A DNA stretch of 11,433 nucleotides from a bacterium (GTDB taxonomy: Bacteria; SZUA-79; Acidulodesulfobacterales; Acidulodesulfobacteraceae): positions 1-11,433 of the forward strand of contig JAJYZM010000011.1 of assembly GCA_021799935.1 (NCBI GenBank), given 5' to 3'. Shown here one piece after another: positions 1-6,384 of the stretch. Made by a program: the position numbers and the translations under genes. The first letter of the stretch is position 1; every line of letters begins with the position of its first letter. The notes beneath the pieces are model-generated. The model saw only the letters and a program-made list of their open reading frames with translations. It was not told the DNA's origin and searched no databases.

Positions 1-2
1 AA

Positions 3-953
3 TATGCAAAAAAAGAAACCTTAGCCGGATTTATAAACGAATATAATCTTGGAAATTTAAACGGCCTGCGGATATATTTCCCTTTTTCCGTATTGTGCAA
101 AACGGGAAAACGTTTTTATTCGGAAAGTGGCGCCGACTTTTTGCTTAAATACGACTTTTCAAATAGATCATACGCCGTTGTTTATAAAAAAGGAAAAGTC
201 GTGGAAATAATAGACTTAAATTTTAATAAAGAAAATATTAACGAAAGAAAATCCGAAGCCAATATATCTAATATAATAGACCTGAATTCTAAAGCCCGCG
301 AAATATTTTCAGGCAAGAATGATTTTTATTCGGATTTAATGTTTTTAATAGATGAAGACGATAAGCAGGAAAATTTTATAAATATTTTTATCAAAATTTT
401 AAATAATTCAAAAGATTCAAATGTTTTAGAATATTTCAAGATTTCCGACATCATAGGAGATGGTTCGGCTTCTGCTCTGCATATTTATAAAAGCGCGCCA
501 TATGCCGCCTTAGCGGCAGGATTAATATTGATATTAATATTTACTGGACTTATAGAAGAAAACTATTACAAAAATGCCGAAAAGACGGCTATTAGCAAAA
601 AGATAAATTTAATTCTCGAAAAATATATGCCCGGGCAGAAAGTATTTTACGAACCAAGATACGAAATTAAGTCTTATTACGATAAAATAAAAGAAAATTC
701 CGGCGGCGGCAACGACGCTTTTTTAAGTTTTTTGAAGTATGCTTCCGAAGAAAAGGGCAATATAAAAAGTTTAAAAATCGACTCGATAAGCTATTCGTTT
801 AAAAAGTTCGATTTTAAAGGCAGCGTTTCGGGTTATAAAAACCTGCATAAATTTGAAATTTATCTTAAAAAGCGATATTCTACCGTAAATGTTATAAAAT
901 CATATAAAAATTCAAGCGGAAGTATAAAATTTAATATTGCGTTAAAAAGATAA
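3..953 (+). CDS. gspL: GspL-like T2SS inner-membrane platform protein (5' end missing)
   Basis: GspL anchors the GspE ATPase to the inner membrane: a cytoplasmic actin-like domain, one membrane helix, then a small periplasmic ferredoxin-like domain. The frame is open from position 3 with no stop, so the gene begins upstream and 316 residues are visible. The only nearby start-like codon is a TTG at 93, with no ribosome binding site and inside sequence that already reads as protein. Visible residues 1-165 are cytoplasmic and include alternating beta-strand-like segments (YAVVYKKGKVVEII). Residues about 167-184 form a single hydrophobic helix. The remaining ~130 residues are periplasmic and end in a GspL/PilN-like pattern (SLKIDSISYSF, then LHKFEIYLKKR). 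The stop codon directly abuts the gspC start, implying translational coupling. GspL is a divergent family; a PilM/PilN fusion is the alternative, but the adjacent gspC favours GspL. Confidence 0.72.
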   Translation, partial: YAKKETLAGFINEYNLGNLNGLRIYFPFSVLCKTGKRFYSESGADFLLKYDFSNRSYAVVYKKGKVVEIIDLNFNKENINERKSEANISNIIDLNSKAREIFSGKNDFYSDLMFLIDEDDKQENFINIFIKILNNSKDSNVLEYFKISDIIGDGSASALHIYKSAPYAALAAGLILILIFTGLIEENYYKNAEKTAISKKINLILEKYMPGQKVFYEPRYEIKSYYDKIKENSGGGNDAFLSFLKYASEEKGNIKSLKIDSISYSFKKFDFKGSVSGYKNLHKFEIYLKKRYSTVNVIKSYKNSSGSIKFNIALKR

Positions 954-1907
954 ATGAATAAACTGCAGGTTGTAAAAATTAAAAGTACGATATTAAATAA
1001 TATATTCGGTTTTTTAAAAAATAAAGACGGCATCTATAAACTTTTATTCAAGTTATTCATAATCTTTATAGTATCTATTTTCGCAAGCAATGCGGCAGTA
1101 AAATTTATTACATATAAAATATTCGAATACGATTTACAGGCGACGGGCAGAACGCCGGAAGTGTTTAAAGCAAATTCGGTCCGGAAAAAACCTGATATAA
1201 ATCGGTATGCCGCTATTTTAAAATACAATCCTATTAACGCGGTCGTAAATGGTCCGCTTTTAAATTTTAATTCCGAAGATTATACGCCGTCTTTAAATTT
1301 AACGTTAATTGGAACTATAAGCGGAAGTTTTGGTTATGCATTTTTTATAAATAAAACCGATGGAAAAGAACTTTTTATACCGCAGGGAGCGGAAATTAAA
1401 CCGGGATACTATTTAAGTGCGGTAAAACTGAAAAGCGTCGTAATTTCAGGTTTCGGCAGAAGGTTTACCGTATATTTGGTAAAAATTAAAAATGGAAATG
1501 CTTCGACTTTTTCGTCCGGTTCTACAGCGGGAAATATGCCGCATCCCGCAAATCCTATGGCTTCTTTAAGTTCGGCAATAAAAAAAACCGGACCTTATTC
1601 ATATTTAATCGACAGGTCGAAGATTAAAAAGTCGGATTTAAATTCTATATTTACGCAGATGCATGCGGTTCCGGATATTGTAAACGGCAGAATAATCGGA
1701 TTTAAAGTCTTAACCGTAGTTCCGACCGGCATTTTTGCATATATGGGATTTCAACCCGGCGATATAATAAAGTCGGTCAACGGAACTCCGCTTTCCAGCC
1801 CTCAGGAAGCCGTAAATTTATTATCCGGACTTATGAACGAAAACAACGTGTCTATTGATTTAACGGAAGGCGCTCAGAATATAACCATGAACTATCGGAT
1901 AGAATAA
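954..1907 (+). CDS. gspC: GspC, T2SS inner-membrane coupling protein with PDZ domain
   Basis: GspC is the periplasm-spanning link between the inner-membrane platform and the GspD secretin, and takes part in substrate recognition. The 317-residue protein has a short cytoplasmic N-terminus, one membrane helix at about residues 30-50, the HR domain that contacts secretin N0 at about 85-178 (including LTLIGTISGSFGYAFF and GKELFIPQGAEI), a Ser/Gly/Pro-rich linker at about 182-210, and a C-terminal PDZ domain at about 215-317. The PDZ domain carries the typical GFQPGDIIKSVNGTPL stretch. Domain order and length are normal for the family. The ATG follows the gspL TAA directly with no recognisable Shine-Dalgarno site, and the TAA overlaps the gspI ATG by one base. 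The placement of gspC between gspL and gspI is atypical: in classical clusters gspC leads the operon next to gspD. Confidence 0.93.
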   Translation: MNKLQVVKIKSTILNNIFGFLKNKDGIYKLLFKLFIIFIVSIFASNAAVKFITYKIFEYDLQATGRTPEVFKANSVRKKPDINRYAAILKYNPINAVVNGPLLNFNSEDYTPSLNLTLIGTISGSFGYAFFINKTDGKELFIPQGAEIKPGYYLSAVKLKSVVISGFGRRFTVYLVKIKNGNASTFSSGSTAGNMPHPANPMASLSSAIKKTGPYSYLIDRSKIKKSDLNSIFTQMHAVPDIVNGRIIGFKVLTVVPTGIFAYMGFQPGDIIKSVNGTPLSSPQEAVNLLSGLMNENNVSIDLTEGAQNITMNYRIE

Positions 1908-2383
1908 TGCAATTTATAATAAGTGAGATATTTTTTTTCCCGCGTTTAAAAAAGGCACGTCTTTTCGATGAAGAAAAAAATGGACGGCAGTTTGCGTTTT
2001 GCAAAGGTGATGCCAAGGGTGTTTCCTGCAGCGCAGCAGAGAGCGGTTTTACGCTCATAGAAGTCTTAGTCGCTCTCGTAATACTAGGTATTGCCTTAAT
2101 ACCTCTTTTAGTCGCTCAGGCAAGAGCCGTAGGCGATTACGGCTACGCTAACAATGCCGCCTATGAAACCGTTCTTGCTAAAAATATAATGTCGAACATT
2201 TTTTTATTAAAAGAAATATATATAATGAACAAAAAGGAAAAAATACGCGGCGCAAAAGGTTATATCGCCAAAAAATCGATAAGCAAAACCTCCTATCCCG
2301 GCATTTATATGATAAAAATAACCGTTTTCAAAAAAGGCCGCAATCCAAAAAACGGCGTTACGCTAAAATCTCTAGTACAGTAG
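1907..2383 (+). CDS. gspI: GspI-like minor pseudopilin with long leader
   Basis: This is a type IV prepilin-like protein of 158 residues. The prepilin peptidase motif is ESG|FTLIEVLVALVILG, with Gly47 at -1, Phe48 at +1 and the conserved Glu at +5, followed by the hydrophobic assembly helix. After it, AAYETVLAKNIMSNIFLLKE matches the alpha helix typical of GspI, which initiates the pseudopilus tip complex with GspJ and GspK. The mature part is about 111 residues, within the small-pseudopilin range. The leader is oddly long at 47 residues. No ATG, GTG or TTG lies in frame between 1907 and the cleavage site, so the overlapping ATG is the only canonical start. Assignment to GspI rather than GspH or GspV rests on the helix pattern and small size. 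The gene closes the first T2SS block and is followed by a 306-bp gap. Confidence 0.78.
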   Translation: MQFIISEIFFFPRLKKARLFDEEKNGRQFAFCKGDAKGVSCSAAESGFTLIEVLVALVILGIALIPLLVAQARAVGDYGYANNAAYETVLAKNIMSNIFLLKEIYIMNKKEKIRGAKGYIAKKSISKTSYPGIYMIKITVFKKGRNPKNGVTLKSLVQ

Positions 2384-2453
2384 ATTTAATCAAAATTTTG
2401 CGCGATATTGCAATTGTAAAACCCCCGAGCGCTTTCTATAATTCATTTATCTT

Positions 2454-2478
2454 ATATCGCCAACTTTGTTGGCGATAT
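2454..2478. repeat. Inverted repeat, 11-bp arms with 3-base loop
   Basis: The arms ATATCGCCAAC (2454-2464) and GTTGGCGATAT (2468-2478) are perfectly complementary around TTT. No T-run follows on the + strand. The centre lies about 176 bp upstream of the start point predicted from the sigma-54 promoter, so it could be a regulator binding site. An RNA hairpin protecting the 3' end of the gspI message is an equal possibility. Confidence 0.7.
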
Positions 2479-2498
2479 GTCAACTTAATATAAAAAAT

Positions 2499-2532
2499 AA
2501 TCGGCATAATATAATATTATATTATGCCGATT
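2499..2532. repeat. Perfect 34-bp palindrome, candidate enhancer or operator
   Basis: The left arm AATCGGCATAATATAAT (2499-2515) is followed with no spacer by its exact reverse complement (2516-2532). The centre is about 127 bp upstream of the predicted sigma-54 start point, within the usual range for bacterial enhancer-binding protein sites. On the minus strand the palindrome would be followed by TTATTTTTTATA, so a minus-strand terminator is conceivable, but no minus-strand gene reads toward it. The palindrome is directly seen; its role is inferred. Confidence 0.75.
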
Positions 2533-2615
2533 TCGCGGAAATTTATATTAAAATGCATAAAAAAGCAAGCTTTGATTGACGGCGACGATTAACAACATCC
2601 GTATTAAAATATTAA

Positions 2616-2631
2616 TGGCACAGTTATTGCT
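2616..2631 (+). promoter_or_regulatory. Sigma-54 (RpoN) -24/-12 promoter
   Basis: TGGCAC (2616-2621), five bases, then TTGCT (2627-2631) fits the established sigma-54 consensus TGGCAC-N5-TTGCW. The GG and GC doublets are separated by exactly 10 bases, as required. The predicted transcription start is about 2642, giving a 5' leader of roughly 48 bases before the lipoprotein ATG. Sigma-54 transcription needs an AAA+ activator, for which the upstream dyads are candidate sites. Confidence 0.8.
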
Positions 2632-2689
2632 TTATTCAATATTATTCAATATAAATAAATTAAAATAACCAAATCCTTAAGGAGTATTT

Positions 2690-3907
2690 ATGAAGCTTTC
2701 TACAATCCGCTTTAACCGCTATTACGTTTTTCTTACTTTAAGCCTTTTTCTAATATCAGCTTCCATGATTCTTTCCGGCTGCGGAGGAGGAAGCAGTTCT
2801 TCCGGCGCATCAATCAACACCTATGTTGCGGGAACATATTGCTTCGGCAATGCCATAGACTCCTCTGGAAACATATGGGTAGCTAACGCGGGCAACGGAA
2901 CCCCGGGAACGGCCGTAGGCGACAGCAACGTTACCGAGCTTAGCCCCTCCGGCACGGTTATAGGTACTTACGCTGCCGGAACGTTTCCTGTAGGCATGGC
3001 AATAGATAAATCCGGTAACGTCTGGATCGAAAATTACGGAGACGGAAAGGCAGGTTTAGCCCCGGGTGACAGTAACGTAACCGAGCTTAGTCCCTCCGGC
3101 GCTCTTATCGGTACCTACGTTGCAGGAACTTATCCAGCCGGAGGCATAGCCATAGATAAATCGGGTAACGTTTGGGTAACAAACTGGGGCTCGGTTTCCG
3201 GAACAGCGGGGACCCCGGGAACGGCCGTAGGCGACAGCAACGTTACGGAATTTAGCCCTACAGGCGCAGTTATAGGCACTTTCGTTGCCGGAAGTTCTCC
3301 GGGAGGCATAGCCATAGACTCGGCGGGAAACATTTGGGTTGCGAATAAAGGCGACGGAACCGCCGGAACCGGTTTAACCAATAGCAATATTACCGAACTG
3401 AGTTCCACCGGCCAGTTTATAGCCACCTACGTGGCAGGAAGCCATCCCGAAGGCATAGCCGTAGATCCATCCGGTAATATATGGGTCGTTAATAAGGGCA
3501 ACGGGATAGTAGGCACTGCTCCGGGCGACAGCAATGTTACGGAACTTAGCCCCTCTGGCACGGTTATAGGTACTTACGTCGCCGGAACTTATCCCGAAAT
3601 CGTAGCAATAGATTCCGCAGGAAACGTATGGGTGTCAAACGGTTACGGCAGGCCAGTAGGAAATATCCCTTCCGTAAGCAACGTTACCGAGCTTAATCCA
3701 TCCGGCGCCGTTATAAACACTTTCGCTACCGGATATCAACCTTACAGCATAGCCATAGACTCGGCGGGAAACGTATGGGTTACGAATTACGGGAATGGAG
3801 CCTCCGGAACGGGCGCGGCCAACAGCAACGTTCAGGAATATGTCGGAGCCGCTAAAGGGCCGCAGTATTTCCCTTATTCGGGGCCGCAATGGCCGGGCGC
3901 GGAGTAA
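2690..3907 (+). CDS. Seven-bladed beta-propeller (NHL/Vgb-like) lipoprotein
   Basis: This is a 405-residue exported lipoprotein. Residues 1-30 form a Sec signal peptide ending in the lipobox LSGC, with Cys31 predicted to be lipidated, followed by a Gly/Ser linker. Seven repeats follow, each containing a version of IAIDSAGNVWVTN with Trp at 63, 112, 162, 216, 265, 314 and 363, so the period is about 49-54 residues. The inter-blade segments are also alike (GDSNVTELSPSG, then GTYVAGTYP). This pattern fits NHL/Vgb-type propellers, where seven blades close a disc used for binding or as a lyase scaffold; no catalytic residues can be assigned, so the function is unknown. A short tail (YFPYSGPQWPGAE) follows blade seven. 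The ATG has a strong site, TAAGGAG at 2678-2684, five bases upstream. Expression probably comes from the sigma-54 promoter. GC content is clearly above that of the gsp genes. The metallophosphoesterase follows after 41 bases. Confidence 0.85.
   Translation: MKLSTIRFNRYYVFLTLSLFLISASMILSGCGGGSSSSGASINTYVAGTYCFGNAIDSSGNIWVANAGNGTPGTAVGDSNVTELSPSGTVIGTYAAGTFPVGMAIDKSGNVWIENYGDGKAGLAPGDSNVTELSPSGALIGTYVAGTYPAGGIAIDKSGNVWVTNWGSVSGTAGTPGTAVGDSNVTEFSPTGAVIGTFVAGSSPGGIAIDSAGNIWVANKGDGTAGTGLTNSNITELSSTGQFIATYVAGSHPEGIAVDPSGNIWVVNKGNGIVGTAPGDSNVTELSPSGTVIGTYVAGTYPEIVAIDSAGNVWVSNGYGRPVGNIPSVSNVTELNPSGAVINTFATGYQPYSIAIDSAGNVWVTNYGNGASGTGAANSNVQEYVGAAKGPQYFPYSGPQWPGAE
2825..3838 (+). repeat. Seven tandem ~147-162-bp coding repeats (propeller blades)
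   Basis: The blades are similar at DNA level as well as protein level. A 35-base stretch is identical at 2900-2934 and 3212-3246, exactly two blades (312 bp) apart. A 26-base stretch is identical at 3306-3331 and within 3747-3773. The segment following GDSNVTEL near 2938-2971 recurs near 3545-3578 with one visible mismatch. This suggests recent blade duplication or ongoing gene conversion. Confidence 0.85.
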
Positions 3908-3936
3908 CTTTTAACTTAAATTAAACTTTATAATTT

Positions 3937-3941
3937 AGGAG
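3937..3941 (+). promoter_or_regulatory. Ribosome binding site that decides the phosphoesterase start
   Basis: AGGAG at 3937-3941 lies one base from an ATG at 3943 and seven bases from a second in-frame ATG at 3949. Only the second has workable spacing, so translation should begin at 3949 (MKKKEDKK) rather than 3943 (MTMKKK). Confidence 0.8.
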
Positions 3942-3948
3942 AATGACA

Positions 3949-6102
3949 ATGAAAAAAAAAGAAGACAAGAAACAAGCATGCTCGATATTGAAAAGAAAAT
4001 TTACGCGCAGGGATTTTCTTAAATATACCGCGGGGACGATAGGATACATTTCTTTAGCTTCCTTGGGATTAGGTTCGCTGTCCGGATGCGGCAGCAGCGG
4101 AGGGTCGCAGACGCAAATACAAAGTTACCCCATTGACCCCAATGTTCAAACTACGCTTCAAAGAATGCTCTCTTTCCCGATATATTTATATACAGACGGC
4201 AATAGCACCACCAGCCCTCTGAATCCGGATAAAAGCGGACCCGGCCTTACAATGCCTGAGCTTCAGGATGTTTCTCAATACGGCGCGTTGGGATACGGCA
4301 CATGGACGTTCGGAGCGCCGCTTCCGGCACAGACCAGAACCGACATTATGTCTTCCGGTTATGCACTTCCCGCGTCCAATACGACCTTTAAATTTGTAAA
4401 TTTCTTTACTATATCAGACATTCATATCACCGACAAAGAAGCGCCGAACCAGTTTATTTATTTACAGGAAGAAAGCCCTTTCGCTCATAATAACGTTCCG
4501 ATTTACTCGCCCGTAATGATGTGTACTACTCAAGTTTTAGATGCCGCCGTTCAGACGATAAACGCTCTTCACAAGACTAACGCTTTCGATTTCGGCATAT
4601 CTTTAGGAGACTGCGCAAACAGCACGACTTATAAGGAATTAAGATGGTACATAGACGTTATAGACGGAAAAGTTATTACCCCCAGTTCAGGCGATAATCT
4701 CGGCGCCGGAACAATAGATTACCAGATGCCTTATCAGGCGGCGGGTTTAGATAAATCAATTCCCTGGTATCAAGCGATAGGCAACCACGATAAATTTTTT
4801 CTAGGTTCGTTTCCCGTCGATGCCGACCCGTCTCTCGGATTAAGGCAGTCTTATCTTGCCGATACCGTGTGGAACGTGCCGGATATTTTAGTGCCGTCTA
4901 TTTCAGCAGATAATTTAGCCGGTTTTTACCCTGCCCTATTTAATATGGAAAACCTAAAAATATTTACCCCTACATACTATCAAGGCGTATTCAACGGCCT
5001 GTCTCCTTACGGCCAAATTATAGACGAAGGGCCTCTCAGTCTTTATTCCAGCGCTCCCGTCATAGCGGCCGACGCCAACAGATACTCTTTGACCAACTCC
5101 GAATGGATTCAGGAATTTTTTAACACGGATACGACTCCCGTCGGACACGGATTTAATCTCGTCGAAGCAGGGCAGAGCAGCGATTTTGCATGCTACAGTT
5201 TCTTTCCTAAATCGAATATTCCCTTAAAGGTTATCGTGCTTGACGACGTTCAGTCTCCGTTAGACGGTTCAGGAGATATTCACGGACACGGCTATTTAGA
5301 CGCAAACCGTTGGGCATGGCTGCAGAAAGAACTAAGCGACGGTCAGGCAAACAACCAGCTTATGATAATAGCCGCCCATATTCCTATTGGCGTTATGGAT
5401 ATAGGTTCTGAAATGGAGTGGTGGCAGAACGAATATAATACCGCGCCGGAATATAAGAATGCCGTCGACCTTCAAGGATTGGTCAATACGCTTCAAAACA
5501 GTACCAATCTTCTTATGTGGGTAGCAGGGCACAGGCATCTTAATACGGTTAAGGCGTTTGTATCGCCTGACCCGGCAAATGCACCGGAACAGGGATTCTG
5601 GCACGTCGAAACTTCGTCGTTAAGGGATTTTCCTCAGCAGTTCCGCACTTTCGAAATATATCTTAACAGCGATTATACCGTTTCTATAGTTACTACGAAC
5701 GTAGACCCGTCCGTAGCCGAAGGAACGCCCGCCGCAACTTCGCGCGGATATTCGGTTGCGGTTCAGCAAATTATTCAAGAAAATAAGCAATTGAATACGA
5801 TAAACCCGGTTTATTATTCCAGCAAACCCGCCGCTTCTTCTACGGCTGTTAACAATGCTATACCGCCGTTCGATTTAACGACCTTTCAGCCTATAGATAT
5901 GAGTAGCGTAACCGTTCCCAGTATGGACCCGTCAAGGCCTCAAGACAACACCGGAGATAAATCAATCCAGTGGGTTGACCTGTCGAATCCGCCGGCAGGG
6001 CAAACTGCCGTTCCATACAATGCGTCGTATAACGCGGTGCTTTTGAAACAGTTAAGCCCAGCTATGATAAGCGCTTTGAAACAGCAATTTCCGGTTGTGT
6101 AA
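3949..6102 (+). CDS. Tat-exported lipoprotein metallophosphoesterase
   Basis: This predicted calcineurin-like phosphoesterase has 717 residues. The N-terminus is a twin-arginine signal (FTRRDFLKYTAG, arginines 20-21) with a hydrophobic stretch ending in LSGC, so Cys47 is a likely lipidation site. The metal-binding motifs appear in family order: SDIH (Asp157, His159), GDCAN (Asp221, Asn224), GNHD (residues 278-281), AAHIP (His477) and GHRH (His528, His530). Tat export implies that it folds, probably with metals loaded, in the cytoplasm. The long inserts between motifs plus a Tat signal recall the TIGR03768 (RPA4764-like) metallophosphoesterase family, a comparison made from memory. The ~180-residue C-terminus after GHRH is Pro/Ser/Asn-rich and unassigned. 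The substrate is unknown; a phosphomonoester or diester is the family expectation. It shares an operon with the propeller lipoprotein and ends at a strong terminator. GC is moderately higher than in the gsp genes. Confidence 0.87.
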   Translation: MKKKEDKKQACSILKRKFTRRDFLKYTAGTIGYISLASLGLGSLSGCGSSGGSQTQIQSYPIDPNVQTTLQRMLSFPIYLYTDGNSTTSPLNPDKSGPGLTMPELQDVSQYGALGYGTWTFGAPLPAQTRTDIMSSGYALPASNTTFKFVNFFTISDIHITDKEAPNQFIYLQEESPFAHNNVPIYSPVMMCTTQVLDAAVQTINALHKTNAFDFGISLGDCANSTTYKELRWYIDVIDGKVITPSSGDNLGAGTIDYQMPYQAAGLDKSIPWYQAIGNHDKFFLGSFPVDADPSLGLRQSYLADTVWNVPDILVPSISADNLAGFYPALFNMENLKIFTPTYYQGVFNGLSPYGQIIDEGPLSLYSSAPVIAADANRYSLTNSEWIQEFFNTDTTPVGHGFNLVEAGQSSDFACYSFFPKSNIPLKVIVLDDVQSPLDGSGDIHGHGYLDANRWAWLQKELSDGQANNQLMIIAAHIPIGVMDIGSEMEWWQNEYNTAPEYKNAVDLQGLVNTLQNSTNLLMWVAGHRHLNTVKAFVSPDPANAPEQGFWHVETSSLRDFPQQFRTFEIYLNSDYTVSIVTTNVDPSVAEGTPAATSRGYSVAVQQIIQENKQLNTINPVYYSSKPAASSTAVNNAIPPFDLTTFQPIDMSSVTVPSMDPSRPQDNTGDKSIQWVDLSNPPAGQTAVPYNASYNAVLLKQLSPAMISALKQQFPVV

Positions 6103-6129
6103 TGAAAAAAGGTTTCTATTTATTCTCCT

Positions 6130-6168
6130 ACTCCCGACTGTGTTATTGCGTGGTCGGGAGTTTTATTT
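6130..6168 (+). terminator. Intrinsic terminator after the phosphoesterase gene
   Basis: Perfect 9-bp arms ACTCCCGAC (6130-6138) and GTCGGGAGT (6153-6161) enclose a 14-base loop and are followed by TTTTATTTT. It starts 28 bases after the stop codon and closes the lipoprotein-phosphoesterase transcription unit, separating it from gspD. Confidence 0.88.
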
Positions 6169-6265
6169 TAAATTGAAAATTCTAAAATAACTTAAATCAC
6201 CGTTATAGACTGCTTCAACATCTAATAAATACTAGACCCAGCTTTCGCCGATATGACACCCGTTG

Positions 6266-6297
6266 AATCGGAAAAAAGGGGACATTTTTATTTTGGC
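6266..6297. other. Possible remnant of a dispersed repeat or transposon end
   Basis: The stretch GGAAAAAAGGGGACATTTTT (6270-6289) continuing into TTTTGGC resembles sequences I recall recurring beside REP-associated or transposase genes in deltaproteobacterial genomes. Nothing else of an element is visible: no transposase and no terminal repeats. The resemblance is from memory only. Confidence 0.25.
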
Positions 6298-6325
6298 TTG
6301 ACATAATTAGCTTTTTTTATTGAAT
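6298..6325 (+). promoter_or_regulatory. Sigma-70-type promoter for gspD
   Basis: A perfect -35 box TTGACA (6298-6303), 16 bases, then a weaker -10 box TTGAAT (6320-6325, 4 of 6 matches). The start would fall near 6332, leaving a very AT-rich leader of about 50 bases. It lies downstream of the intrinsic terminator, so gspD and following genes need a promoter about here. Confidence 0.55.
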
Positions 6326-6384
6326 TTTTTTTTAATAAATTATATTGTTATCATATTAATAAAAAAATTATTTTAAAATACAAA

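Larger units (their letters stand above)
2384..2689. other. 306-bp non-coding control region between gspI and the lipoprotein operon
   Basis: I see no plausible gene here on either strand. The region holds an 11-bp-stem dyad (2454-2478), a 34-bp perfect palindrome (2499-2532), a sigma-54-type promoter (2616-2631) and the leader with ribosome binding site of the next gene. The remaining sequence is AT-rich. No T-tract follows either dyad on the + strand, so an orthodox terminator for the gspI transcript is not visible. Confidence 0.75.

Noticed and set aside
93..95. TTG at 93 as the true start of the GspL-like gene
   Set aside because: The same frame is open and protein-like from position 3, and there is no ribosome binding site before 93.
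2499..2532. Intrinsic terminator for the gspI transcript on the + strand
   Set aside because: The palindrome is followed by TCGCGGAAAT, not a T-run; the T-run is only on the minus strand, where no gene ends.
2576..2607. Sigma-70 promoter TTGACG ... TATTAA upstream of the lipoprotein gene
   Set aside because: The 20-base spacer is too long, and the sigma-54 match downstream is far better.
3130..3426. Minus-strand open frame opposite the propeller gene
   Set aside because: Antisense shadow of a repetitive GC-rich gene; no ribosome binding site and no recognisable protein.
2825..3838. CRISPR-like array
   Set aside because: The repeats are in-frame propeller blades of about 150 bp with no short repeat-spacer pattern.
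3943..3945. ATG at 3943 as the phosphoesterase start
   Set aside because: It lies one base from AGGAG; the in-frame ATG at 3949 has normal spacing.
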